A stretch of DNA of 64,000 nt from Phanerochaete sordida (taxonomy: Eukaryota; Basidiomycota; Agaricomycetes; Polyporales; Phanerochaetaceae): assembly GCA_019973155.2 (NCBI GenBank), contig BPQB01000004.1:1-64000 (forward strand), in the 5' to 3' direction. Position numbers and translations under genes: made by a program. Under the pieces are notes generated by a model. The model saw nothing but the letters and a program-made list of their open reading frames with translations, did not search any database and was not told the origin of the DNA. Shown piece by piece: positions 49,036-59,795 of the stretch (its first letter is position 1; each line of letters opens with the position of its first letter).

Positions 49036-52000
49036 ATGCCGCCCCCGCCCGGCCCCTCTGGCAAGCGCAGAGAGGCCGCCACGGACCCGCCCGCCGCCCC
49101 GCCCTACTCCAAGACCGCCGCGAAGGAACTCCGGCGGACGCGGGGCGAGATCGCATGCGCCGAGTGCAGGCGGTGCGTCGCAATTATCAGATTAACTCGC
49201 CCGTTTATTGACATCAGTGATCGCGCCAGACTCAAGGTTCGCTGCAACCGCCAAAGCACGTAACGTACAGCGACAGCTCGCACCCGCCGTGGCACTGACT
49301 GCTCGTCCAGTACCGTGTGCGACATGTATAAGCCGTGGATGCGCGGCCCTCTGCCCCAACGGTGCGCGCCCCTGCCTCTGCGATTTTTTTCGCCGCTCGT
49401 CTCATTTTCCATGGCTCCGCCGCAGGCCTGCTCCCGCCAGGAGATAACAGCCGGTGAATTGTCTGTGCATGTCGCAGGCCTCAGTGCATCGCTCACCGCC
49501 CGCCAGCTTCGTCTCAGCGGCCAAGGACCACCTCCAGAAGAAGCTCGGCAAGCTCCAAGAACGCATGCGGGCGCTCGAGGACGCCCTCGCTATTGCGCAG
49601 ACGAGCGAAGACGACGAGCCCCACCCGCTGCTCAGGCAGCCCTTCCGGTTCGGCGACGAAGGGGAGTCGCCGGTAGAAGACGACGAAGACGAGCAAGGCG
49701 AGGGCGAGGACCAGAGTCCCCCGGTCGAGGCGCTGGCCGACTCTTTCGGGACTCTTCACATCGACCAAAGAGAAAAGACTCTGCGGTTCTATGGGCCGAC
49801 GGGAGGCGTAGAGGTGCGCCACTATCTACCTACCGCTACTCGACGCTGACCAGTCTTCTTCAGAGTCTGCTAGATGTAGGTATGCTGCACTCAAAGTCAA
49901 CGGACAAGTCTGACGGCGTTTCGCCCAGGACGGTGACTCATCGGACAGACCTTTCGACCCCGATGAGAACAACATCGACCTGCGCGCACTCGGCCTGCCC
50001 GTCGAGCTCGACCCCTTCTACTACGCCTTCCCCCACTCTCCGACGGGCCTCCCCACCGCGCCCGTGCGGACGATCATCGAGTCGTACGTGCCGCCGTGGA
50101 ACCGCGCCGTGCAGCTGTGCCGGATCCTGCTCGAGCACCTGTCGTGGATGTTCCAGGTCGTGACCTTCCAGCAGTTCACGCAGGACCTCATGCCCACGGT
50201 GTACACCGCCGACGGCGCGGACGCGACGCCGGGGCCGGCGACGTGCGGCCCGCACGACCTCGCGCTCTTCTTCGGCGTGCTCGCGATCGGCGCGCTCGTC
50301 GACCTCTCGCTGCCGCCGTACAACAGCCAGGCGCAGCTCTACTACGTGCTCTGCCGCTGCGCGCTCGCGCTCGACTCGCCGATGGCCAGCGCGTCGCTCG
50401 CGACCGTCAAGACGATGCATTTCGTCAGCCTGTACAACGGCATGAGCGGCAAGGAGAGCAACATGTCCAACACGTACACCGTCCTCAACTTCGGGGGCGG
50501 CCTCGCATGCAAGGTCAGTCAGCTCAGGACCGCACTCTGACGGCACGCTGAACCTCCGCTGCAGATCGGTCTTCGTTGGTCGACTTTACTTACCGCTCTT
50601 TCGGCTACTGATTTGGGCCGCAGATATTGACCCTGATCACTGGAAAATGAGCCCCAGAGAGGCATATGCTCGCCGGACTTACTTCTGGAACCTCCTTCAA
50701 GGGGACATCTGGCAGGTGAGTATTCAATTACCCCATGACCCGCTGCGTCAAACCAATTCGCCAGAGCCTAGGCACAGGGCGTCCGTCAGGTCTAGTAAAT
50801 GCATACGGATATTGCCGAATACCGACAGAGCAAGAGGAACAAGAATATCAGCGGGGAGAATATTCCGCTCTCGGCTGTGAGTCGATTCCGCGATGCGCCC
50901 GAAAATGTTCCACCTGAATTGCGTTGTAGTCGGAGTGTGGGGCTTCAATGCCAGCGAGCAACTGCTCATCCCGACGATGAAACTGGTCATGTCTGTCAAG
51001 CCTCCGTCGTACCGAGCAGTTCTGGATCTAGACCAGAAAATCCGCTCGTACAGGCTGTACGACACGGTGGATAACATGGACTCACCAAGCGTCGCGACAT
51101 CCATGGGGTGCTGGGTGCGCTCACACTACATGGAAGTCAGTAAGTCAACAACTTTAGTTCACTTGCCTATGCCGCGATGACGCGAACACCGCCACTACAG
51201 TCCTCCTTGCGTTGCACCGCGCTTTCTTCGCCCAGGCCATGGCCACGAACCCGCAAAACCCTTTTGACAGCCCTTACGGCAAGTCGTTTATCACAGCCTA
51301 CCAGTGCGCGTGGCGGGTCATCGAGACTACCAGCTACGCCTTCAAGCGCCACCACCAGCTCATGTCGCGGGTCTGGATGATCTGGTCCTTCAACTTCTCC
51401 TCCGCCGTAAGTCGCAGCCGGCATCGGCGGACCACGTGGCTGACGCCCCGCAGGTCATCATTGGTGCAGTAGCCTCCCGCTGCAAGGACCTGCCCATCGA
51501 CCCGCCGCCGCTCGCCGCCCTGCACCAGGCCTGCCTGCTCTTCGAGAGCGGCTCGCGGACGAACAGCCGCGCGGCAAAGGCCCTGGTGAGTGTCGGCTCC
51601 TGCCTTGCACCGCGCAGTTGACATTTGACGCCCCCACAGCCGGTGCTGCTCAAGATGCACGAGCGCGCGGTGCGCCTGCACGGCGCCGCGGCCAAGACGG
51701 AGTGCCCGCCCGGCGGCGAGGAGCTCGCGGTCCTCGCGGGGCGCCCGCGGCTCACCGTCGCGCCCTGCGCGCAGCCCGCGCCGCCGCCCGCGCCGAGCGC
51801 TGTGTACGCGCCGCGCCCGCCTGTGCGCGGCGGGTGGGACTACGGCGTGCACCCCGTCGACCCGCACAACGACCCGCGGTACGCACAGCCAGGCATGGCC
51901 AGCCACCGGCCGACACACCCTCACGCTCACGCCACAGACTCGCGCTATGAGCCGTACGCGGCGGCGGTGCCGCCAGAGATGTGGGACGCCGCACAGGGCG

Positions 52001-52089
52001 CGCAGCCGGGCGCGCAGTACTCGTACGAGGCCGTGGATTTTAACCTCGGCGACGCGTGGTCGACGTTCATGCGCTCGGTCGGGATGTGA
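49036..52089 (+). CDS. Zn2Cys6 transcription factor, paralogue copy 2
   Basis: This regulator is homologous to the gene at 33627-36661 from end to end. It starts at MPPPPGPSGKRREAA and shares SKTAAKELRRTRGEIACAEC. The zinc cluster is completed as LKVRCNRQ and PCATCISRGCAALCPN, but only if the intron 49256-49310 uses a GC donor. The coiled coil FVSAAKDHLQKKLGKLQERM follows. An acidic stretch, EDDEDEQGEGEDQ, is richer than in copy 1. The fungal_trans domain has DLALFFGVLAIGALVDLSL, NGMSGKESNMSNTYTVLNF and SLGTGRPSGLVNAYGY. The end is conserved (VDFNLGDAWSTFMRSVGM). The low-complexity region before it is Pro/Ala-rich, while copy 1 is His/Gln/Pro-rich. The duplication is therefore old enough to have diverged. 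Targets are unknown. Confidence 0.93.
49256..49310 (+). other. Probable GC-AG intron within the zinc cluster
   Basis: The exon ends CGCCAAA and the intron would begin GCACGT and end in GTCCAG, 55 nt. Copy 1 has a normal GT donor at the matching place. Using the nearby GT at 49260 instead shifts the frame and destroys the second Cys pair. Confidence 0.6.
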
Positions 52090-52630
52090 GCGCGTCGCCG
52101 CCTTTATGTATCCGTGAGATGTGTTCCTTTGCTTTCGATGCTCTCTACTCTCCGCTTTCCTCGTGTATTTGTCTGCCATCCACATCATGAGCACTGGTCG
52201 CTACGACATACGCATTGATATCATTTGTTACATTACACACGCCGGCACTGCAAATGTGTTGATCCTGTAATTCTCTCTTATTCAGAGAGGGTCCCATGAG
52301 TCATCGCTGCGAATGTTCACTTTGAGAACCGACAAAAAACTATGGTACCAGATACATGTCACATGTCAAGTTCGAGCTCGGTCCCACCGTGACAGTCCTG
52401 CTAGATGCTGAAGTATCCAGGTCCCTCAGTGAGATTTTACAACTGGCCTTGCCCTAGAGACTTCAGATTTCTTCTTCTTTTTTGGACCGTGGCTGCTCCG
52501 GAGATGGGTGACTGCCAGCAAGTGCCCCGCTGATGCGCCCTTTGATGCGCCCCTTGTACTATCCCGGGCGCTCGCTTCCCGGCTGCGCCTCACGCTTCGC
52601 TCATCCCGCCACCATCCTCCGCACACCCGC
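52090..52630. other. Intergenic region, Zn2Cys6 copy 2 / UPF3
   Basis: This 541-bp gap is AT-richer near 52150-52400. The UPF3-proximal end has two GATGCGCCC words (52531-52549) like the triplicate at 21491. No gene was seen. Confidence 0.4.
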
Positions 52631-54286
52631 ATGGCGACCGTCGAGAGCAGCAAGGCCTCCTCGAGCAAGGGCAAGCCCAAGGAACCCAAGGAACCCAAGG
52701 AGCCCCGCGAGCCGCGGGACGGCAAGGACAAGGACAAGGAGCGCAAGGCGCGCCCGGCGAAGCAGGCGCACGCGGAGCGGCTCAAGACCGTCGTGCGCCG
52801 CCTCCCGCCCAACCTGCCCGAGGACGTGTTCTGGCAGAGCGTCCAGAAGTGGGTCTCCGACGAGACCGTCGCCTGGCGGGAGTACCACCAGGGCAAGTTC
52901 AGGAAGCGGTGCGTCGCTTGCGCTGCGCTGCGCGGTGCGGTGGGCTGAGGCGTGTGCCAGGATCAATAAGGAGAATATACCCTCGCGGGCGTACATTGCG
53001 TTTAAGGACGAGGATACGCTTGCGGCTTTCAGCAGGGAATACGATGGGCATGTCTTCCGGGATAAGGCTGGTGAGTACTTGGTATCGTCCTGGGGGAGCG
53101 TGAGCTGAGATTGTGCAGGCAACGAGTCTATTGCGGTAGTCGAGTTCGCGCCGTTCCAGAAGATACCCACTGAGAAGAAGAAATTGGACACTCGTATGAA
53201 CACGATTGATAAAGGTGCGTGGAACCAATGTCATTCTGAGCAGGTCGAGATGACGCCGACACCATGCAGACGAAGACTTCATATCCTTCCTCGAGTCGCT
53301 CAAAGACCCAGCCTCCAAACCCTTTGATGGCGATCTCATCGAATCGCTGGGTACGCATACACTCACTTCTGGTCTAGACAGCGCTGACATTCGCCGCAGT
53401 TGCGAGCATGCAGCCTACGCCGCAACCCACGACGACGCCTCTCCTCGAAGCCCTCAAAGCAGAGAAATCCGCACAGAAGGACAAGGAGGCGATCCTGCGC
53501 GCACACGCGCACTACAAAGAGATCGCCACGAACCCCTCCAAAGCCGCAAAGAAGGACGACGCGAAGCACAAGGGCCCCGCCAAGGCCGACGCCGCGCAGA
53601 AGGGCCCGCAGCAGAAGCCCGCCGAGGGCGCGCCGGGCAAGAAGGCCGCGAAGAAGGCCGCGAAGGCCGCCGCGCAGGCGCACGCGGGCAAGGACGCGGA
53701 GAAGGCGCCGCCCGCGGCGAAGAAGGACCGGGAGAAGGACAAGGACGCGCCCGCGCCGACGATCCTCAAGCACAAGGAGCCGCGCGCCGACGCGGGCCCC
53801 GCGAAGCCGCCGCCGCCGCCCAAGGCTCCGAAGCAGCGCCCGAACCCGAAGGGCGCGCCGCCCGCGCCTGCCCCAAACGCATCAAACACATCGAGCACAC
53901 CGAGTGCACAGAATGCAGCCAGCGCGCAGAGCGCACAGAGCGCAGCAGGCGCGGCGCCCGACGCCCCCGCCCCCGCGCGCACGCGCACGCGCCCCGTGAT
54001 CGGGCTCGCCTCGCGCCAGTTCGAGGCCGCGCTCAGCGGCGCAGTCGGCGGCGGGCGGCCGCGGCGCGAGCGCGAGAAGGGCGCGGACAAGGACAAGGAG
54101 GGTGGCGCGCCGGCGGGCGAGGCGAGCTCGCCGAAGCCAAAACAGGCGGTCGTGCGGGACGGGCGGGACGGGGCGAGGGAGGACGGGGCGAGAGAGGAGG
54201 GGGCGGCGCGCGGGAAGGGCAGGGGGAGGGGGAGAGGGCGCGGGAGGGGTGGTGCGCCCGGTGCGGCGCCGCCGCCGGCTGCCTGA
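52631..54286 (+). CDS. UPF3: UPF3 (Smg4) nonsense-mediated decay factor
   Basis: This protein links UPF2/UPF1 to mRNAs with early stop codons. The start MATVESSKASSSKGK and the Lys/Pro repeat KEPKEPKEPREPRDGKDK precede the Smg4/UPF3 domain, an RNP-like fold. LKTVVRRLPPNLPEDVFWQS, the intron-split YHQGKFRKR, NIPSRAYIAFKDEDTLAAF and DGHVFRDKAGNESIAVVEFA are its hallmarks. KIPTEKKKLDTRMNTIDKD and FISFLESL complete it. The long Ala/Lys/Pro-rich, highly charged tail includes GLASRQFEAALSG and ends in an Arg/Gly-rich stretch with PPPAA. Five short introns interrupt it. The tail is far more basic and Ala-rich than the yeast protein and is probably disordered. Confidence 0.95.
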
Positions 54287-54734
54287 GCTGCGTACGCGCG
54301 TGTGTGGATCGTCTCGTGGATTATTTGTATGTATAACGTGTTATGAGCGTGTCCGCCGTGTCCTCGAGCGATCGTCGAGCTTGACGGTCAGACTTCATCG
54401 TGAGAAGCTATCTGAAAGACCCACCTCGAACCTGCTTCTCGGTCTAGTCTATTCATCAAGTGAACACGCCGTCCTAGTCCTCGAAACACAGTACACGTAT
54501 TATTCCTTCCTGACTCCAGCTCGCTCGGAGCTCTATCCTGTACAAACATTATAACAAAGGGAATATGGCGGCGGCCGGTATAACGATAGCGATGGGGCGG
54601 GGATGTACATACGACAAACGGACGAGTCCGGTGCTCATGGTCCACGCGAGACTGACGCGGGATAGGCGGCAGAACGATGCAAGGGCGAAGAGGCGAGGGG
54701 CGACTATATGCAGGGACGAAGCAAGAAGGGACGC
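54287..54734. other. Convergent intergenic region
   Basis: This 448-bp gap lies between the 3' ends of UPF3 (+) and the transporter gene (-). No gene is seen. Confidence 0.45.
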
Positions 54735-56670
54735 CTACGCCAGCTCCTTCCTCCGCGCGCGCGCCGCATACTCGACCCACGCATACCACGCGCCACCACC
54801 GAGCGTGACCGCGATGCCGAGCGCGTTCGCAGGCGCGATCGTGAGGTCGAAGAGCGCGACCGCGACGAGCACCGTCAGCACCTGCTTCACGTTCGCTGTG
54901 CCCACGCGTCAGCCCCCGCACACACACACTTCCGCCTCATAAGGCAGCAACGGAAGGAAGGAAGGAGGGAAGGGACGCACCGGCGACGGTCATGCTCAGC
55001 GCGCCGACGCGGCCGTTCGCGGAGAAGCTGACGACGTTGAGCCCGAACGCGACGGCGCCGTTCGCGAGGAGCACCGCCGCCTGCGCGAGCGGCAGCCCGT
55101 GCGCGCGCGCGGGCAGGCAGCCGAGGAGCGCCGCGGTCGTGTTCGCGAGCGCGTGCGGCGCGGCGGCGTGCAGCGCGGCGCCCGGCAACGGTGTGGGCGG
55201 CGCGGCGGGCAGGGCGCCGAGGCGCGCGAGGCGGTCGAGCTCGCCGGAGAGCTGGGCGTAGATCACGCACTGCACGAAGGCGAGCGGGGACATGCGCGTC
55301 AGCAGGTCGAGCGGGTGCATGTCGAGGCGCGGCGGGACGAGGCAGCGCCAGAAGCTGTTCTGTGGTGGGTTTCGGCACGGGTGGTCTGTGGTTGGGTGTG
55401 GTTTGCCCCATGTCGCGGGCGCCGGCATCTTTGGAGTCGCCGATGGCGGTGCGCGCGATGAGGTCGGTGAGGACTGCAGGACGCTCGTGTAGATGGTCTT
55501 GAGCGCTGCTAGGAATGTGCCCAGGAGCGTGAGGCAGAGGCCCCATGTCGTGAAGTAGTAGTCGCCGTAAGTTCTGTGGAAGTCGGTCAGGTAAGAGATG
55601 GCGTCGGACGAATGGGGAACTCACGCGAGAGCGACACCGAAGACTACTGGGAGAAGTGCGAGCACGCGCGTTCGCTTCAGTGGGGTGTGTAGTAGTAGGG
55701 CGGATAGTGCGATAGTGAACAGAGGGGTGACGGCGCGGATAACTTGATGGAACTAGGCCAAAGTCAGCATGTCCAGTGCAGAGACTTGTGGACCACTACT
55801 CACCGGCACAGTAACCAGGTGCAGCGAGACATTGCTCACTGCCACATTGATGGCGTACAAAAAGCTGAACGCGACGAGACACAGCTCGCTCCGCCAGTCG
55901 AGCCGCTTCGGGACATAGACCGCGCGCGCGCGCAGGAAGAGCCCGCCGAGCGTCGAGCAGAGCGCGTGGATCGCGGTGAGCGTGTACGGGAACGGGAAGC
56001 CGGTAAGGACAGACTTGTTCGAGAGCGTGAGGAGGAGGTTGAACGCGAAGTAGAGGCACAGCCAGGGCAGCTGCGAGCCCCAGTCGACCCGCGCGGCGCA
56101 CGCAGACGCGGTCGCCGCGAGGGTAGCGCCGAGCGGGCGCGCCCAGCGCGCGGGTTTGCGGCCCGGCTCCCAGGGCGGTGCGTGCTGCTGCTCTGTCCAG
56201 GGCTGGGAGGGCGAGGCGGAGGAGGCGAGCGGCGGCGAGGGCGAGGGCGAGTAGCTAGGGACGTTGCGCAGGAAAGCGTGTCGCAGCCGCGGCGAGGAGT
56301 TGGCGAGCGCCTGCACCTGCACCTGGGGCGACGACAGGGAGGCCCACTCGTGCGCACTTGGGCTGAGCAGCCATTCCCCGTCGCCCGGACGCGCCGCCGG
56401 ACTGCAGTGCATGGAAGAGACCTCTATCCGTTGCGAGACCGCCAGCGTTGTGATGTGCGCCCTGCGCTGCGTAGACGAGGAAGGGAAAAGAGAGCGTGCG
56501 ATGCGCCGGGGGGAACGGCGGATGTTGAGGGACCTGGAGATGGCGGGAAGAGACAGCGTTGGGGTCGAGACGTGCAGGTCGTTCAAAGTGGAGCTCCAGG
56601 GCGTGGGACTGGACTGCCACCTTCGGCTTTCGCTGATTGCCGAGCCCAGGCTTTGTGGCGCATTAGACAT
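54735..56670 (-). CDS. Triose-phosphate/nucleotide-sugar transporter family protein
   Basis: This is a multi-pass membrane carrier of the DMT superfamily, probably in a Golgi or ER membrane. The start MSNAPQSLGSAI opens a long Ser/Pro-rich cytosolic region of about 190 residues. The transporter core begins with WLCLYFAFNLLLTLSNKSVL, the typical first helix. FPFPYTLTAIHALCSTLGG, CLVAFSFLYAINVAVSNVSL, FHQVIRAVTPLFTIALSALL and GDYYFTTWGLCLTLLGTFLA follow. FGLNVVSFSANGRVGALSMT and ALFDLTIAPANALGIAV lie near the end, followed by a basic tail ARARRKELA. About five introns interrupt it. The substrate cannot be assigned; the family includes UDP-, GDP-sugar and phosphate carriers. Confidence 0.88.
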
Positions 56671-56806
56671 CTGATAGACGCCTGAGGTGCACCCGAGCTC
56701 GCTGTGCGGAGGGAAAAAAAACTCGTCTACCGTTCGTGGTATATTCAACGAATCATACAATCCACGAGTACACTATATGCAACTGGCTGCGTCTTTGAAT
56801 GATAAC

Positions 56807-58912
56807 CTAGTACTCGTCCTCGTCGGAGTAGTGCTCGCCGTCGTCCGAGTCTGCGTCCCGGAGCTGGCGAGAGGGCAGCGAGCCGTCATCGCCATACATT
56901 TCTCTACAACGACAGCGTCAGCATAGACACAGCACGACGAAGAGCCGGGAGCACTGACCTCTCGCGAGCGGCCACTTCCGCTGCAAGCCCCTCATCGTCG
57001 GTCTCCTCATCCGAGTACCTGCCGCGAGCCGCGCCGCTCCGCAGGCGATACCGTGAACGCGGCGCGTCCTGTTCTTCGTCATCCTCTCCGGAAAGGCTGT
57101 CCTCGTCGCCCGAGCTGGAGGCGAGGACCACCCTCCTCGACGCGCTCCGCAGGATGCGACCTCCGATGGGTCTCCCTAGCGGTCTTGGCCAGATCTGAAG
57201 ATCGTCCTGTTCGTCGTCGTCTTCAGAGTCACCATTGTCGACCTGTTCCCCCGGCTGGGCTCGCGAGCGCCGGAGAGCATACCGCGGCTCGGCGATGTCG
57301 TCGTCCGAAGAGACCTCGATGGGCGACTCGTGGCCGTGGCGGTACTGCCTGCCGACGTTGCGGACCTCGGAGACCTCGACCACGTCGTCGCCGTCGTCGT
57401 CGATGAAGCTGCTCTCGTAGTCCTCTTCCTCGTCCGTGCGCACGCTGTGGTCACTGTCGTCGCCGTGCTCACTGTGGCCGCCTTCAGAGCCCGACGCCGC
57501 CGCTGCGCCGAGCCAGCCCCACCGGGGTTCGTGGTCTCCGTTTTCGGAATGGCGGTCGCCCCCCTCGTCCGGCAGCGCGCCGCCGTAGTTGCCGCCCATG
57601 AAGCGGCGGAGGAACTCGAGGTCGGCTTCCTCGTCGTCCTCGTCGTCGCTGTAGTCGAGCCACATCGGCTGAAGCCCGTCCTCGTCCGCGCTGTCCGAGT
57701 CGAGCTCGACGCGGTGCCCCGGGTAGAAGCGCCCGCAGCTCGAGCACAGCCCGTCCCAGATCTCGTGGTTGCAGTCCACGCAGCGGTAGATCCCGCCGTC
57801 CTCCTCGTCGCGCAGCCCCATGCTGTCGCGCAGCATGTCCGCGAACGGCCCGCGCGTGTCGTCCGGGAACACGTCCTTCCACGGCGCCGCCGCCGCGTCC
57901 GCGCCCGCGCCCTCGCCCGGCACCGAGTCCGGGTCCGCGAGCCCGCTCCGCACGACGGCGCCGACCATGTCCTTGATCGACCAGACCTCGACGGGTTTTT
58001 CGCGCACGACGGCGCGGCAGTGGGGGCAGGTCTTTTTGCGGCGGATGAGGGGCGCCGCACGCCGTTGTGCGGGGGCTGGGGGATCTGCTGCAGGCGCAGC
58101 GCCTTCGTTGTTCGCGTTGTTGTTTGCGCCTTCGTTGCCTTCTGCTTGCGCGGGTGGCGGCTCTGCTTGTTGGACGGCCTGGCCGAGGGGGACCGCGGGC
58201 TCATTCGACCACCAGTTCACGAGGCAGCCGTGGCACAGGACGTGGCCACAGGGCGCCAGGGCAAAGGGCCTGCTCATGAGCAGCAGGCAGATCTGGCATG
58301 TGAGCGACGGCAGAACACTGTCGAGCAACGCCCGGTGCGCCGCGAGCGCAGCCACATCCGCCGCCGGTGCGCTGCTGACGCCGGGCGACGTCGCCCGCGC
58401 CTTGCCCTTCTCGCTGCCGGACGCGATCTGCGAGACACTCAGCACACTCGTAGCGAAAACAGCAGCCAAGTACGCACCACAGGTGCCTCCGACGCCGTCC
58501 TCGACGACGCCGCCGATGTGCGCACCCGCTCCGGGCTCGCGGACGGCGAGCGCGCGGGGCGCGACGGCCCCGGCGTGCTCTGCGCCGCGCCCGCGCGCCG
58601 CCGCTTCTGCGGGCTCCGGGCGTGCGGCGTGGGGCCCTCGGGCGCGGGGCTCTCGCCGCCCGCGTCCTGCGCGACGACGGACTGCTTGCGCTTCTTCTTC
58701 CTGCGTTTCTTCCTGTCCTTCGCGGCGTGCCGGGCGTCGGGGCCCGCGCTCGGCGGCGCGTTTTCGCTGGGGTCCGCGGGGTCGTCGGTCGTCTTCCTCG
58801 CCCGCTTCGCCTCGGGGGCGGTGCTGTCTGGGGGCGAGGAGAGGCGGCGTTTCTGGGGCACGCTGGGTGCGTCGTGGGGGTCCGTTGGTGGCATTGCCGC
58901 GCTCGTCGACAT
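56807..58912 (-). CDS. RING-finger E3 ligase-like protein with acidic C-terminus
   Basis: The start MSTSAAMPPTDP opens a Ser/Pro-rich, Lys/Arg-rich region (KDRKKRRKKKRKQS) with a likely nuclear-localisation signal. The RING domain begins LTCQICLLLMSRPFALAPCG, then HVLCHGCLVNWW. The final Cys pair, CPHC, comes 65 residues later, after a Gln/Asn/Ala-rich insert. The canonical C6-C7 gap is 4-48. A second Cys-rich motif, YRCVDCNHEIWDGLCSSCGR, follows about 90 residues later and could be a zinc ribbon. The rest is acidic and Ser-rich, with RSRYRLRSGAARGRYSDEET near the end. The last exon ends GEHYSDEDEY. It is probably a nuclear ubiquitin ligase, reminiscent of CHFR/Dma-type fungal proteins but without an FHA domain. 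The partner E2 and substrates are unknown. Confidence 0.85.
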
Positions 58913-59323
58913 CGCGCAGGACGTGGTGGTGTGGGCCAGAAAGGAGTTTACAAACAAGGAGCGCGGCGCTTGTGTTCAAATTGCGCGCCTGCGGGGGCCG
59001 CCATTGATGCGCCCGTCGGTCCCGGGCGCTTCGTGACTCCGAGTATTCTGTCGCGCGAAGGAAAGATCCACAGGCTTGTAGACCTGTTGGGCTCATTCAA
59101 ACTGCTTTCTATGGCTTAAATTGAGCGCAAACTGGTATATATCTCCTCAAGATCCTCATTCTCATGGTAGCAATTGCTCACATAGAGTTCGAGGCTATCT
59201 GAGAAATGTGCAGAGCCCGAGGTCTGAACTGCAAAAAAATCTGCAGCGCACTGTCAATTTCGCGGGCTGCAGCAATGAGCTCGAGACTTTGTGAATCATC
59301 CGCAACCATCGGGCACGCGACGG

Positions 59324-59593
59324 CACAGGGTGGTAAGCCCGGTTTTGTTTGTAGGAAAACCGGAATATTCTCGCCCACGATCGCTGAGTTTGGGGCAAGT
59401 TTATATTTGGTCTTGCAGCGTACCAAAACTGGAGACGAACCGAAGGAAAACCGCAGATCCCCCGCCAAAGGTGCGATTTTACCTCGGATCTTCTTCAGGT
59501 TTTTATCTTCAAAATACCAAACGAAGATACATCGATCGTGTTCACGTTTTAATACGGTTTTTAGACCAACAAAACCGTGCTTACCACCCTGTG
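59324..59593. mobile_element. MITE-like inverted-repeat element
   Basis: Both ends begin CACAGGGTGGTAAGC and carry CGGTTTTGTT and AAAACC further in. The arms align, with a few mismatches, over about 60 nt from each end. The element is flanked by CGG on both sides (59321-59323 and 59594-59596), a plausible 3-bp target duplication. A 3-bp duplication with CAC-starting termini suits the CACTA/EnSpm (CMC) superfamily. There is no transposase inside 270 bp, so it would be non-autonomous. The long open frames on both strands here come from this symmetry. Confidence 0.75.
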
Positions 59594-59599
59594 CGGCGA

Positions 59600-59795
59600 G
59601 CTGTCCGCTCGAAGGTCGCCACAGCATCCTGCAGTTCGACGTCATATGCGCATTCGTGCAATTCACACGCGAACTGGGACTGAAGTACGGGTGCCTAAAG
59701 GTGCCGCTCCGGGGCAAGGGTCGTCATAGCTTCGGTGCTCTGGACCAAGTCCGATGCAGTCTTTGCGCGGGATGCCTGCGCACTCATGACGCGAC
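59600..59795 (-). pseudogene. Possible remnant coding exon next to the MITE
   Basis: One minus-strand frame reads MSAQASRAKTASDLVQ (near 59790) and, after a single in-frame TAG, SQFACELHECAYDV and LQDAVATFERTARR up to the element border. Past the element a different frame has DDSQSLELIAAAREID. This looks helical and protein-like. A stop, a frame change and the inserted element would make it a decayed gene. No family is recognised, and chance is a real alternative. Confidence 0.25.

Noticed and set aside
57330..59036. Plus-strand frame of 568 codons
   Set aside because: Antisense shadow of the RING gene, whose minus-strand frame carries the zinc ligands and correct splice sites.
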